A stretch of DNA of 64,000 nt from Patulibacter americanus DSM 16676 (GCF_000420025.1 NZ_ATUD01000007.1:62001-126000), one strand, 5' to 3'. Counted from the stretch's first letter, positions 49,949-58,729 are shown. Notes: a model not told the origin generated them from the letters alone. Made by a program: numbers and translations.

Positions 49949-50575
49949 ATGGCTCGCCTCACCAAGCTCTTCACCGGTCGCGACACGCGGTACTTCGAGC
50001 TGTTCGAGGAGTCGGCACAGAACGCCGTGCGCGCCGCGGACCTCCTGCGCACCTTCGTGCAGGAGCTGCCGGACCAGCCAGAGCTGGCGAAGGAGATCAG
50101 CGCGGTCGAGAGCGACACCGACCGCGTCACGCACGACATCATCAGCCACCTCAACCAGACGTTCGTCACGCCGATCGAGCGCGAGGACATCCTGGAGCTG
50201 GCGTCCGCGCAGGACGACATCGTCGACCTGATCGACGAGGCAGCCGACCTCATCCTGCTCTACCGCGTCGAGGCGCCGATGGAGCAGGCCCACGGGCTCT
50301 GCGCGATCCTCGTCGAGGCGACGAAGGCCGTCGCCGCCGCCGTGCCGCGCCTGCGCGACTTCGGCGACATCCGGCACTACACCGTCGAGGTCAACCGGCT
50401 CGAGAACGACGGCGACCGCCTCTCGCGCGCCGCGATCGCCGGGCTCTTCGACGGCGGCATCGACCCGATGTTCGTCATCCGCTGGAAGGACATCTTCGAG
50501 CGGCTGGAGGACGCGATCGACTCGTGCGAGCGGGTCGCGAACATCCTCGAAGGCATCGTCATCAAGAATCGATAG
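49949..50575 (+). CDS. DUF47/PhoU-like accessory protein of the PiT transporter
   Basis: 208-residue all-helical protein of the DUF47/YkaA family. Coiled-helix signatures are YFELFEESAQNAVRAADLLRTFV, EISAVESDTDRVTHDIISHLNQTFVTPIEREDILEL and IDEAADLILLY, with acidic metal-site residues in VESDTDR and VEVNRLENDGDRL. Such proteins are nearly always encoded next to PiT phosphate transporters and modulate them, as here (30 bp upstream). Start ATG 49949. Confidence 0.93.
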   Translation: MARLTKLFTGRDTRYFELFEESAQNAVRAADLLRTFVQELPDQPELAKEISAVESDTDRVTHDIISHLNQTFVTPIEREDILELASAQDDIVDLIDEAADLILLYRVEAPMEQAHGLCAILVEATKAVAAAVPRLRDFGDIRHYTVEVNRLENDGDRLSRAAIAGLFDGGIDPMFVIRWKDIFERLEDAIDSCERVANILEGIVIKNR

Positions 50576-50605
50576 CCCCCCCCCTTCGGCTACCGGTTCC
50601 GGCCC

Positions 50606-51718
50606 ATGTCCTCCGACATCCTCCTGGCGCTCGTCGTCGCCGCCGCGCTCACGTTCGACTTCACGAACGGGTTCCACGACACCGCCAACGTCGTCGCGAC
50701 GTCGATCTCGACGCGCGCGCTCCCTCCACGCCTGGCGATCCTCATCGCCGCCGTCCTGAACTTCATCGGCGCGTTCCTCTCGCTCAAGGTCGCCGCCACG
50801 ATCGCCTCGGGCATCGTCGACTCGGGGCAGGTCACGCTCCAGGTGGTCTTCGCGGGTCTGATCGGCGCGATCTTCTGGAACATGCTGACCTGGTGGTTCG
50901 GGCTGCCCTCGAGCTCCTCCCATGCCCTCATCGGCGGCGTGGTCGGCGCGATGCTCGCGGCCCACGGCTTCGGCGCGATCAACGGCGAGGGCCTGCTCGG
51001 CAAGGTCGTCATCCCGGCCCTCGTCGCGCCCGTCCTCGCGTTCGGCGTCGCCGGCGTGGCCATCCTCTTCATCTACCGCATCGTCGGACGCCTCCGGCCG
51101 GGCCCGGCGACCCGCGGGTTCCGGCTGGGCCAGATCGCGTCGGGCTCGCTGCTGGCCCTCGCGCACGGCACGAACGACGCCCAGAAGACCATGGGCATCA
51201 TCACCCTCGCCCTCGTCGCCCACGGCTCGCTCAGCCCCGTCGACCCGCAGGTCCCCTTCTGGGTCGTGGTCTCCGCCGCCTCTGCGATCGCGCTGGGGAC
51301 CTACTCCGGTGGCTGGCGGATCATCCGCACGATGGGCTCGAAGATCATCAAGATGGACGCCGCCCAGGGCTTCGCGGCCCAGGGCTCCGGGGCCGCCGTG
51401 ATCCTCGCCGCCACGCACGTCGGGTTCCCGCTCTCGACCACCCACGTGATCTCCGGCGGCGTCGTCGGCGCCGGCGCCGCCAAGCGCGTCTCCGCCGTGA
51501 AATGGGGCGTGGCGGGCAACATGGCCATCGCCTGGGTGCTCACGATCCCCGCGGCAGGCCTGACGGGCGGGCTGGCCTACGGGATCTCCGCGCTCGCCGG
51601 CGGCGGTACCCAGGGCCCCGCGGCGGTCTGCGTCGTGATCGCGGTCGCCGTCGGCGCCCTGCTGCGCTCGCGACGCGTGCGGACCCCGCCCCCGATCGCC
51701 GAGGAGCCCGCGGTATGA
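50606..51718 (+). CDS. inorganic phosphate transporter, PiT family
   Basis: 370-residue membrane protein with about 10 helices. Both PiT signatures are visible: FDFTNGFHDTANVVATSISTRAL near the N-terminus and GTNDAQKTMGIITLALVAHG in the second half, plus GLPSSSSHALIGGVVGA and PLSTTHVISGGVVGAG. It imports metal-phosphate by proton symport. It follows the DUF47 gene and overlaps by ATGA the small membrane gene. The last residues form a short basic cytoplasmic tail (RSRRVRTPPP). Confidence 0.95.
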   Translation: MSSDILLALVVAAALTFDFTNGFHDTANVVATSISTRALPPRLAILIAAVLNFIGAFLSLKVAATIASGIVDSGQVTLQVVFAGLIGAIFWNMLTWWFGLPSSSSHALIGGVVGAMLAAHGFGAINGEGLLGKVVIPALVAPVLAFGVAGVAILFIYRIVGRLRPGPATRGFRLGQIASGSLLALAHGTNDAQKTMGIITLALVAHGSLSPVDPQVPFWVVVSAASAIALGTYSGGWRIIRTMGSKIIKMDAAQGFAAQGSGAAVILAATHVGFPLSTTHVISGGVVGAGAAKRVSAVKWGVAGNMAIAWVLTIPAAGLTGGLAYGISALAGGGTQGPAAVCVVIAVAVGALLRSRRVRTPPPIAEEPAV

Positions 51719-51981
51719 GCCCCGTGTCCGTCCTCGCCGCGGAGTCGTCCGACCTGAGCGTCTGGGAGCAGCTGCTCGAGGTGATCGTCGTCGGCTCGAT
51801 CGCCGGCATCGGGCTGAGCATCGCCTTCTCCCTGCTCGTGCGGGGGATCATCCAGGCCGGGAACGCCCGTCGCGGCGACGGCGGGAGCGCGCTGCTGCCG
51901 AACGTCGCCCTGGCCGCGGTCTCGGGTCTCATCTGCGTGGCCGCCGTGCTGTTCGCGGTCTACGAGATGGTGGACGGCTGA
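51715..51981 (+). CDS. small two-helix membrane protein coupled to the PiT transporter
   Basis: 88 residues. ATG overlaps the transporter stop (ATGA at 51715). There are two hydrophobic segments, VIVVGSIAGIGLSIAFSLLV and ALAAVSGLICVAAVLFAVYEM, separated by a basic loop (GNARRGDGG). No catalytic motif. It probably belongs to the transporter complex or its biogenesis. I recognise no family name, but the coupling argues it is real. Its stop lies 4 bp from the end of the convergent imuB gene. Confidence 0.8.
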   Translation: MSPVSVLAAESSDLSVWEQLLEVIVVGSIAGIGLSIAFSLLVRGIIQAGNARRGDGGSALLPNVALAAVSGLICVAAVLFAVYEMVDG

Positions 51982-51985
51982 GGGC

Positions 51986-53254
51986 TCAGGCCTGGAACGG
52001 CGTGAGCGCCATCCGGCGCTCCGCCACCCGCGATTCCGGGTCGACCGCCACGACGCGCAGAGCGCCCTCGGGGCCCGCCACCTCGCGCACCTGCCGCACC
52101 GCCTCGTGCAGGCGCGCCTGGCGGATGACCCCATCCTCCTCCAGCAGCGGGCGGTCCGCCGGGACGGGCGCGCCGAACCCGTCGACCCGCAGCGTCAGCC
52201 GCTCCGCCGGGGACGGCAGCTCCTCGAGCCGCCGGCCGAGCGCCAGGCGGATCCGCGCGGCGTCGCTCATCGCCTCGCGCAGGACGACGCGCTCCTGCCA
52301 CGTCCCCCGCTCGACGAGCGTGGCCTGCAGCAGCAGCGAGCGCAGCGGACGGTGACGGCGGGCCGGGTGGGCGAGGACCCGGTCGATCAGCAGGCCGAGC
52401 GCGTGGCCGAGCTGCTGGCCCGAGGCGGCCTCCGGCAGCAGCAGGTCGGCCTCCAGCCGGGTCGCGGGGTCGCGCGGGCGCAGTGGCGCCTCCTCCCCGC
52501 GCAGGAGCGCCTGGGCCCGCAGCCCGCGCCCGCCGAAGCGCTCCCCGACGGTGCCCGGGGGCAGCGCGACGAGCTCGCCGAGGGTGGCGATGCCGAGCCG
52601 CTCCAGCGACGGGACGAGCCGCTCGAGCTCGGGGTGCAGCGCCAGCACGGAGACGGGCTCCCCCGCCAGGATCCCGAGGGCGACGGCGCCGGGGCGCGCC
52701 GCGGTCGACGGCGCCCCCTCGAGCACCACGGGACGGCGCACCCGCGCACGGCCCGCGGCGACGCGGGAGAGGAACCGGGTCGGCGCGGCCCCGATCCGCA
52801 CCGGCATCCCGAGCGCGCCGCGGACGGCGGCGACGATGCCGTCGAGCGAGCCGCCGTGCAGCCGCCGCACGTTCGAGGCGAGGAACCAGGCCGTGCCGGG
52901 CTCCCCCTGCACCGCGTCGCCGTTCGCCGATCGCGTGGTGCCGTCGGCGTCCTGCGCCGTCTCGACCGCTGCGCCGATCCCCTCCAGGCGCAGCACGAGC
53001 TCGTCCCACCGCGTCTGGACCGCGACGGGGTCCGGGGGGAGCAGCCGGAGGCGCGGGCAGCGGGCCAGGGCCTCACCCAAGGGCAGACCCCGACGCACCC
53101 CCGCGGCCTCCGCCGCCGGCGACACCTCGCCTATGACCGGCGTGCGTCCGGGCTCGGGCGCGAGCGCCACGGGCTCCGTGAGCAGCTCGCGCCGCCCGTC
53201 CGCCGCGACCACGAGCGCGAAGCGCGACAGGTGGACACAGATCACCGACGACAC
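51986..53254 (-). CDS. imuB: ImuB-like inactive Y-family polymerase
   Basis: About 422 residues from GTG 53254, which shares one base with the LexA box exactly as in dnaE2; an in-frame GTG at 53260 inside the box would add two residues. The Y-family layout is seen: VICVHLSRFALVV, where the catalytic Asp-Met-Asp region has no acidic residue, then RIGAAPTRFLSRVAAG, the helix-hairpin-helix LERLGIATLGELVALPPGTVGERFG and LRPRDPATRLEADLLLPEA. This catalytic loss defines ImuB, the mutasome scaffold between clamp and DnaE2. No obvious clamp motif (QLPLWG-type) is seen. It is not adjacent to dnaE2. Confidence 0.88.
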   Translation of the reverse strand: MSSVICVHLSRFALVVAADGRRELLTEPVALAPEPGRTPVIGEVSPAAEAAGVRRGLPLGEALARCPRLRLLPPDPVAVQTRWDELVLRLEGIGAAVETAQDADGTTRSANGDAVQGEPGTAWFLASNVRRLHGGSLDGIVAAVRGALGMPVRIGAAPTRFLSRVAAGRARVRRPVVLEGAPSTAARPGAVALGILAGEPVSVLALHPELERLVPSLERLGIATLGELVALPPGTVGERFGGRGLRAQALLRGEEAPLRPRDPATRLEADLLLPEAASGQQLGHALGLLIDRVLAHPARRHRPLRSLLLQATLVERGTWQERVVLREAMSDAARIRLALGRRLEELPSPAERLTLRVDGFGAPVPADRPLLEEDGVIRQARLHEAVRQVREVAGPEGALRVVAVDPESRVAERRMALTPFQA

Positions 53255-53267
53255 GAACACATGTTCG
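53254..53267 (-). promoter_or_regulatory. LexA (SOS) box upstream of imuB
   Basis: Minus-strand CGAACATGTGTTCG, a perfect CGAAC-N4-GTTCG. Its downstream edge shares one base with the GTG at 53254. Confidence 0.88.
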
Positions 53268-53310
53268 CACAGCCGGAGGACGGGAAGGCCCCGCGCGCTA
53301 CGCTCGACGG

Positions 53311-53907
53311 GTGGACGCCGCCGCCCTGCAGACGACCCCCGAGGTGCGGATCCGCCCGTACGCCCCGGACGACGCCGACGCCCTGTGGGCCATCCTCCAC
53401 GCCGTCTTCTCCACGGGCGAGACCTACGCCTACCCGACCGACGTCGGGCGGGACGAGGCGCTCACCGGGTGGACGACGCCGCCCGCCCGCGCCTGGGTCG
53501 CAGAGGCCGCGGGCACGGTCCTCGGCTCCTCGCGCGTCATGCCCAACCAGCCGGGCCAGGGCGCCCACGTGGCCAACGGCTCGTTCGTCGTCGCCCCCGA
53601 GGCCGCCGGCCGCGGCGTGGGCCGCGCGCTCGGCGCCCACGCGCTGCGGGCCGCCGCGGCGCTGGGCTACCGGGCGATGCAGTTCAACCTCGTCGTTAGC
53701 ACGAACCATCGCGCGATCGCCCTCTGGGAGTCGCTCGGGTTCGCGACCGTGGGCCGCCTCCCCGGCGCCTTCCTGCTCCACGGCGAGGAGGTCGACGCGC
53801 TCGTCATGCACCGGCGCCTGGACCCGCCGGTCGGGGCGGACGTGGGGGCGCCGGCCGACGCCAACGACCCGGCCGGCGCGGGCGCGACGGAGAGCGGCCC
53901 CTCGTGA
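53311..53907 (+). CDS. GNAT N-acetyltransferase
   Basis: 198 residues from GTG 53311. The GNAT fold is shown by VRIRPYAPDDADALWAILHAVF (beta-1/alpha-1), ANGSFVVAPEAAGRGVGRALGAHALRAAAALGYRAMQFNLV (acetyl-CoA pyrophosphate loop and alpha-3) and the C-terminal NHRAIALWESLGFATVGRLPGAF. A 20-residue Gly/Ala/Asp tail follows. Substrate is unknown. Its stop overlaps the GTG of the HAD gene (GTGA). Confidence 0.9.
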   Translation: MDAAALQTTPEVRIRPYAPDDADALWAILHAVFSTGETYAYPTDVGRDEALTGWTTPPARAWVAEAAGTVLGSSRVMPNQPGQGAHVANGSFVVAPEAAGRGVGRALGAHALRAAAALGYRAMQFNLVVSTNHRAIALWESLGFATVGRLPGAFLLHGEEVDALVMHRRLDPPVGADVGAPADANDPAGAGATESGPS

Positions 53908-54605
53908 GCGAGCCCGTCGAGGTCGTCACGCCGCCGGTCCCGGCCGACCGCCGGCGGACCGTGCTCATGGACTTCGACGGCGTGATCGTGCGCGAGGACT
54001 CGCTCGGCCAGTTCCTGCGCCACCACCTCGCCCGCGAGCCGTGGAGGATCCCCGGGGTCACGGCCTCGCTGTACGCCGCGGCGCCGCTCATGGGCCCCGC
54101 GCCCCTGCGGCCCCACGGGCTGCGGCTGATCGTTCGCTCGCTGCTGGCGGGCTGGAGCATGCAGAGCTACGAGGAGCGGGCGACGACGTTCGGGGCGCGG
54201 CTGGCGGCCCGCGACGGCGCGCTGCTGCGGGGCGGCCTGGCCGCCGCCCGCGTGCATCTCGACCGCGGCGACCGGCTCGTCGTGGTGACGGGCAGCGAGG
54301 GCACGCTGGCCCGTGCGATCCTCGACGCCGCGGGCCTCGGCGACGCCGAGCTCGTGGCCTCGCGCGTCGGCCCGTGCCCCGGCGGCCTGGGGCTCGAGGT
54401 CCACAACTACGGCGCGGCCAAGGTCGTGCAGCTCGCGGCCCACGGCATCGACCCGCCGTGGGACGTCGCCTACAGCGACTCGCTCAGCGACCTGCCGATG
54501 CTCGGCGGCGCGCGCCGGCCCGTGCTCGTCGGCGGCGGTGCGCGCGCGCTGGCCCGCGCCCGCGCGGCGCTGGGGCCGGCCGTGGTCCAGGTGCACTGGA
54601 AGTAG
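53904..54605 (+). CDS. HAD-superfamily phosphatase (SerB/HAD-IB-like)
   Basis: 233 residues from GTG 53904. HAD motif I is LMDFDGVIV (both aspartates), motif II Thr/Ser is in VVVTGSEGTLA, motif III Lys is in NYGAAKVVQL, and motif IV is AYSDSLSDLPML with two acidic residues. The large helical cap between motif I and II suits HAD-IB phosphatases (phosphoserine or related small phosphates). It is coupled to the GNAT gene by GTGA overlap, suggesting a shared small-molecule pathway. Confidence 0.9.
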   Translation: MSEPVEVVTPPVPADRRRTVLMDFDGVIVREDSLGQFLRHHLAREPWRIPGVTASLYAAAPLMGPAPLRPHGLRLIVRSLLAGWSMQSYEERATTFGARLAARDGALLRGGLAAARVHLDRGDRLVVVTGSEGTLARAILDAAGLGDAELVASRVGPCPGGLGLEVHNYGAAKVVQLAAHGIDPPWDVAYSDSLSDLPMLGGARRPVLVGGGARALARARAALGPAVVQVHWK

Positions 54606-54650
54606 CGGCGCGCGTCGCCGGCGGGCGGGGGCGGTCCGAGCCGTCGCCCG

Positions 54651-56549
54651 TCAGCGGCGGAAGAGGTCGCCCATGCGGACGGCGAGGGCCAGGTCGCCCT
54701 CGAGGTCCAGCCGGCCGTCGAGCACCGCGCCGCCGGCGTCGAGCCGGCCGCTGACGAGCCGCAGCAGGTCGTCGCGCGTCAGCCGCAGGGTCAGCGTCGG
54801 CTCGCGGGCCGGGCCTCGGCGGGCGAGCGCCCGCAGCGGGCCCGCCTCCACGGTCCACGGCGCGACCTGGCCGTCGGCCTCGACGAGCTCGAACTGCAGC
54901 TCGCCGCGGAACTCGCCCGAGCGCGCGGCGGGACGCAGCGCGCGCGCCATCCCGCCGAACACGACGCGCAGCGCGGGGTCGCTCGCCAGCGTGCGGCGCA
55001 CGATCCCGGACGAGCCGCGGTCGAGGACGTTGCCGAGCGCCGCGCCCCCGCGGCGGCCGATCGCCGCGCGCACGCCCGCCGGACCGGCGCCGCCAGGTCC
55101 ACGTCCGGCCCCACCGGGACCGCGTCCGCCGCCGGTCGCGTGCCCCGAGCCGCCTGCGGCGACGGCGCCACCCGGCCGCCCGGCGCCGTTCTCGCCCCCG
55201 GTCGGCGGCGCGCCGGAGCCGTCGCCCGGCGGGCCGGCCGTGCCACCGCCGACGGCGCCCGAGACGGTGCCGACGCCGATGGGCGGCGCGGGGACGTCGT
55301 CGAGCACGCCGTCCTGGCGGGGCAGCACCACGGTCTCCTGCTCCACCGGCACGGGCCGGCGGCGCCCGAGGGCGGCGCGCAGATCGGGATCCTCGGCCTC
55401 GACGACGTCGTCCTCGTCCTCGTCGTCGTCCAGTCCCGGCAGCACGCGCGCGCCCAGGAGCTCGAGCGAGCGCACGAGGATCGCCGGGTCGAGCAGGCCG
55501 AGGGGCGGCACGAGGACGACCTCGTCGACGCCCGCGTCGCGGTAGGCCGCCAGCAGCGCGGCGACCTGCTCGGGGTCCCCCACCGCGCCGCGCAGGCTGC
55601 CGCCGACCCGCAGGGCGAGCGGCCCGTCGGGGGCGGCGAGGATCGGCGCCGGGTCGAGGCCCGTCTCCGTCCGGCGCCGGGCGAACTCCTCCGCCGCGCG
55701 GGTGCGACCCGGCCGGTGGGCGCCGAAGCGCTCGTGGTGGTCGGTGAGGTGACGGTGCAGGTGGACGGCGTCGAGGCCCTCGGCCAGGGCCGTGGCGGCG
55801 TCGGCGGCCACGTGGACGGGCAACGCGATCGCCACGCCCGTCTCGATCGCCGCGCCGAGCGGCTGGCAGCGGGCGGAGCGCTGGACGGCCCGGTGCTCGG
55901 CGACCCACTCCGCGGCCTCGGCCGGCTCGAGCGGGGCGCGGACGAACGCGCCCAGGCCGGACTCGGCCGCCGCGCGCACGTCGTCCGGGCGGTCGCACGC
56001 CCGCCACAGCGCCGGGTGGGGCCGGGTCTGCGGGCGCGGGACGAGCTGGCGGACGGGCAGCCCCTCCCCCTCGCCGGAACGCTCGGCGTCCTCACCCGAG
56101 AACGGCTCCTCCGCGAGCAGGCGGGCGACGAGCTCGATCGTCCGGTCCGCGGCCGCGCGGGTGCCGGCGCGGGCGATCCGGAACGGCCCCAGCTCGATCG
56201 CGGCGCGCGGCTCGGCGAACGCCACCGCCGCCCGGCCCGCCGAGAGCGCGTCGAGCGCCGCGACGACCGCCGCCAGGCGCGCCGGATGTTGGATCCGCGG
56301 GTGGGCGCCGACGGGGCCGAGGCCGAGGCCGAGCCGCCGCGTCCGGGTCGCGATCGCGCCGAGGACGACCTCGGGCGGACCGGCGTGCTGCAGCTCCTCC
56401 TGGAAGTGCCGCTCCGGCACCCAGACGCGCGCGAACCCGAGGCCCTCGGCCCGGACGGCCACGTCGACGAGCTCGCGGAGCCGTCGCCCGTCACCGGTGG
56501 GGGCCCAGGGGCGCGGGTGGAGCGCCTCGAGCAGCAGCGCGAACCGCAT
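54651..56549 (-). CDS. LLM-class oxidoreductase fused to a C-terminal SCP2-like lipid-binding domain
   Basis: 632 residues from ATG 56549. Residues 1-350 form a luciferase-like TIM barrel (FALLLEALHP, GFARVWVPERHFQEELQHAGPPEVVLGAIATRT, GVDEVVLVPPLGLLDPAILV) that would use FMN or F420. A 120-residue acidic then glycine-rich linker follows (DDDEDEDDVVEAEDPD; GGGRGPGGAGRGPGG). The last 115 residues resemble a sterol carrier protein 2 domain (GELQFELVEADGQVAPW, PTLTLRLTRDDLLRLVSGRLD, GRLDLEGDLALAVRM). The two domains together suggest oxidation of a bound hydrophobic substrate. It ends 11 bp from the LysR gene. Confidence 0.75.
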   Translation of the reverse strand: MRFALLLEALHPRPWAPTGDGRRLRELVDVAVRAEGLGFARVWVPERHFQEELQHAGPPEVVLGAIATRTRRLGLGLGPVGAHPRIQHPARLAAVVAALDALSAGRAAVAFAEPRAAIELGPFRIARAGTRAAADRTIELVARLLAEEPFSGEDAERSGEGEGLPVRQLVPRPQTRPHPALWRACDRPDDVRAAAESGLGAFVRAPLEPAEAAEWVAEHRAVQRSARCQPLGAAIETGVAIALPVHVAADAATALAEGLDAVHLHRHLTDHHERFGAHRPGRTRAAEEFARRRTETGLDPAPILAAPDGPLALRVGGSLRGAVGDPEQVAALLAAYRDAGVDEVVLVPPLGLLDPAILVRSLELLGARVLPGLDDDEDEDDVVEAEDPDLRAALGRRRPVPVEQETVVLPRQDGVLDDVPAPPIGVGTVSGAVGGGTAGPPGDGSGAPPTGGENGAGRPGGAVAAGGSGHATGGGRGPGGAGRGPGGAGPAGVRAAIGRRGGAALGNVLDRGSSGIVRRTLASDPALRVVFGGMARALRPAARSGEFRGELQFELVEADGQVAPWTVEAGPLRALARRGPAREPTLTLRLTRDDLLRLVSGRLDAGGAVLDGRLDLEGDLALAVRMGDLFRR

Positions 56550-56560
56550 CGCGGGCCACG

Positions 56561-57577
56561 CTAGTCCGTGCTGGGCGCGCGGACGTGACCGTCCGGTGAC
56601 TTCGGGTCGCGGCGCCGTTTGACCTGCTCGGCGAACCGGCCCGCGGCCTCGACCACGAGCCCGAGCATCGCGTCGACCGCCGGGGACCGCCACGCGCGGC
56701 CGTCGACCGCCGCGACGACACGCCGGTGCGGCGGGTGCTCCAGGTCGCGCACCACGACGTCCTCGCGCAGCGTCACGAGGGACATGTCCGGCGCGAGCGC
56801 CACGCCGACACCGGCGGCGACGAAGCCCTGGATCGCCAGGTAGTCGTCGGACTCGAACGCCATCTGCGGCTCGAACCCGGCGGCGCGGCACGCGCGCTCG
56901 AAGATCGCCTCGTCGGGCACGTAGGCGCGGCGGCCGAGGATCCACGACTCGTCGCGCAGCTCGTTCAGGCGGATCCGGCGGCGCGACGCCAGCGGGTGCC
57001 CCGACGGCAGCATCACGTTCATCCGGTCGTCGAGCAGGTGCGTGCGGAGGAACGGGTCCTCCACGCCGTCGCGGGCCCCGGGACCGGAACCCGACCACGA
57101 GTCGTCGCGCCCCTCGTCGGGGTCCTCGACGAGCAGCGCCAGGTCGCACTCCCCCGCCTCGAGCGCCGCGCGCCCGTCGGGGACCTCGAGCGGGACGAGG
57201 GTGAGCTCCACGTCGGGGTGGCGCTTGCGGAACGCGGCGATCGCGGGAGGCAGCACCGTCGCGCCGGCGGTCGGGAACGCCACCATCCGCAGCGGGCCCG
57301 CGTTGCCGCCGCGCAGGGCGGCCAGCTCGGCCTCGGCGTCCCCCACGCGGGCGAGGATGCCGTCCGCGTGGCGCAGCAGCACCTCGCCCGCCCCCGTCGG
57401 CCGCACGCCGCGGTGGCGATCGAGCAGCGGCACGCCGACCTCGCGCTCTAGCGCGGCCACCTGCTGCGAGACGGCGGACTGGGTGTAGCCCATGGCCTCG
57501 GCCGCTGAAGAGAACGAGCCCCTCCGCGCGACCTCCCGCAGGATCCGGACTTTTCTCACATCCAGCATCAGCTCCAC
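56561..57577 (-). CDS. LysR-family transcriptional regulator
   Basis: 338 residues. The N-terminal winged helix is VRILREVARRGSFSSAAEAMGYTQSAVSQQVAALEREVGVPLLDR (about residues 9-55). The PBP-like effector domain follows (LRMVAFPTAGATVLPPAIAAFRKRHPDVEL, GVGVALAPDMSLV). It starts 11 bp from the divergent transporter ATG at 57589, an extreme overlap of control regions. LysR regulators normally repress themselves and activate the divergent neighbour, so it is likely to control the EamA transporter. Confidence 0.92.
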   Translation of the reverse strand: MELMLDVRKVRILREVARRGSFSSAAEAMGYTQSAVSQQVAALEREVGVPLLDRHRGVRPTGAGEVLLRHADGILARVGDAEAELAALRGGNAGPLRMVAFPTAGATVLPPAIAAFRKRHPDVELTLVPLEVPDGRAALEAGECDLALLVEDPDEGRDDSWSGSGPGARDGVEDPFLRTHLLDDRMNVMLPSGHPLASRRRIRLNELRDESWILGRRAYVPDEAIFERACRAAGFEPQMAFESDDYLAIQGFVAAGVGVALAPDMSLVTLREDVVVRDLEHPPHRRVVAAVDGRAWRSPAVDAMLGLVVEAAGRFAEQVKRRRDPKSPDGHVRAPSTD

Positions 57578-57585
57578 TTATAGCA

Positions 57586-57601
57586 GCGATGAAACAATCG
57601 C
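57586..57601. promoter_or_regulatory. candidate LysR operator in the LysR-EamA divergent region
   Basis: GCGAT-GAAACA-ATCGC, a 5-bp inverted repeat in an AT-rich patch between the divergent starts. It overlaps the ATG at 57589, which argues that the transporter may start further downstream. Confidence 0.35.
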
Positions 57602-58659
57602 GTTGTACTACTGATGGCGCGTGCGCAACCATCTCTTCCGTGGTTCTCTCTCGTCGCCCAGCCCTCCGCCGTCCCTCCGTGTCGCTCGCCCTGATCCTGG
57701 CGGTCGCCACCGTCTGGATCGTCTGGGGTTCGACGTTCCTCGGCATCCGCGTGATGGTCGAGACCATCCCCGCGCTGCTCGGCTCGGGCGCGCGGTTCCT
57801 CGTCGGCGGCTCCCTGCTGGCGGCGTTCGTCGTGTGGCAGCACGGCCGCGGTGCGTTCCAGGTCACGGCCGAGGAGTGGCGCGGCAGCGCGGCCATGGGC
57901 CTGCTGCTGGTCGCCGGCGGCGTCGGCATGGTGGCGCTCGGCGAGGAGCGCGGCCTGCCGTCGTCCCTGGCGGCGTTGCTCGCCTCCTCCGAGGCGGCGA
58001 TGGTCCTCGGCCTGCGCGTCGCGGCCGGGCGCGAGCGGATCTCCGCGGCCACGGCGGTCGGCGTCGGCGTCGGCGTGGTGGGCGTCGTGCTGCTGCTCAT
58101 GCCGGGCAGCCGCCCCGAGGGCACGCCGATGACCGCCGTGCTGCTCGGCCTGGGCGGCGCGGTCACGTGGGCCGTGGGCACCTACACGGGCTCGCGCATC
58201 CGCACCGCGCCCAACCTGCTGGCCAACGTGGCGATCCAGATGCTCGTGGGCGGCATCATCCTGCTGCTCGTCGGCCTCATCGTCGGCGAGCACGTGGCGG
58301 CGGGTGCCGTGTCGTCGCGCTCCTTCGTCGCCCTGATCGCCCTGACGGCCGCGTCCGTCGCGGTCTACGCGGCCTACGCCTGGCTCCTGCGCAACGCCTC
58401 GCTGTCCCTCGTCACGACCCAGTCGTACGTGAACCCCGTCGTGGCGGTCATCCTCGGCGTCTTCGTGCTCGGCGAGACGGTCGGCGTGCTGACCGGCGTC
58501 GGCATGGTGATCACGCTGCTGGCCGTCGTCCTCGTCCTGCGCGCCGAGCGCCAGGGCACCCCGCCGGAGGGCCTCCCCACCGTTGGCGAGGACAGCCCGA
58601 CGATGGAGTTCCCCGCCCCGCGCACGGCCGGCCCCGCCGGTCCGGCGCGGACCGCCTAG
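57589..58659 (+). CDS. EamA/DMT-family small-molecule exporter
   Basis: Up to 356 residues from ATG 57589. A GTG at 57640 (339 residues) is at least as likely, because the first ATG overlaps a candidate operator and lacks a ribosome site. About ten membrane segments are visible in two EamA repeats: LALILAVATVWIVWGSTFLGIRVMV ... LLLVAGGVGMVAL, and TAVLLGLGGAVTWAVGTYTGS ... VNPVVAVILGVFVLGETVGVLTGVG. Drug/metabolite exporters of this type have variable cargo. Divergent from and probably controlled by the LysR gene. Confidence 0.9.
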   Translation: MKQSRCTTDGACATISSVVLSRRPALRRPSVSLALILAVATVWIVWGSTFLGIRVMVETIPALLGSGARFLVGGSLLAAFVVWQHGRGAFQVTAEEWRGSAAMGLLLVAGGVGMVALGEERGLPSSLAALLASSEAAMVLGLRVAAGRERISAATAVGVGVGVVGVVLLLMPGSRPEGTPMTAVLLGLGGAVTWAVGTYTGSRIRTAPNLLANVAIQMLVGGIILLLVGLIVGEHVAAGAVSSRSFVALIALTAASVAVYAAYAWLLRNASLSLVTTQSYVNPVVAVILGVFVLGETVGVLTGVGMVITLLAVVLVLRAERQGTPPEGLPTVGEDSPTMEFPAPRTAGPAGPARTA

Positions 58660-58660
58660 C

Positions 58661-58729
58661 GGCGGAGCGGGTCCGCCGCCGGGCGACCGCGCCGGGCCGG
58701 CGGAGCGGGTCGCCGCCGAGCGGTCGCGC
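58661..58729. repeat. imperfect 31-32-bp direct repeat
   Basis: Copies at 58661-58692 and 58699-58729 begin GGCGGAGCGGGTC and share GCCGCCG blocks, between two convergent genes. They can form GC-rich hairpins and may act as a terminator. Confidence 0.45.
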
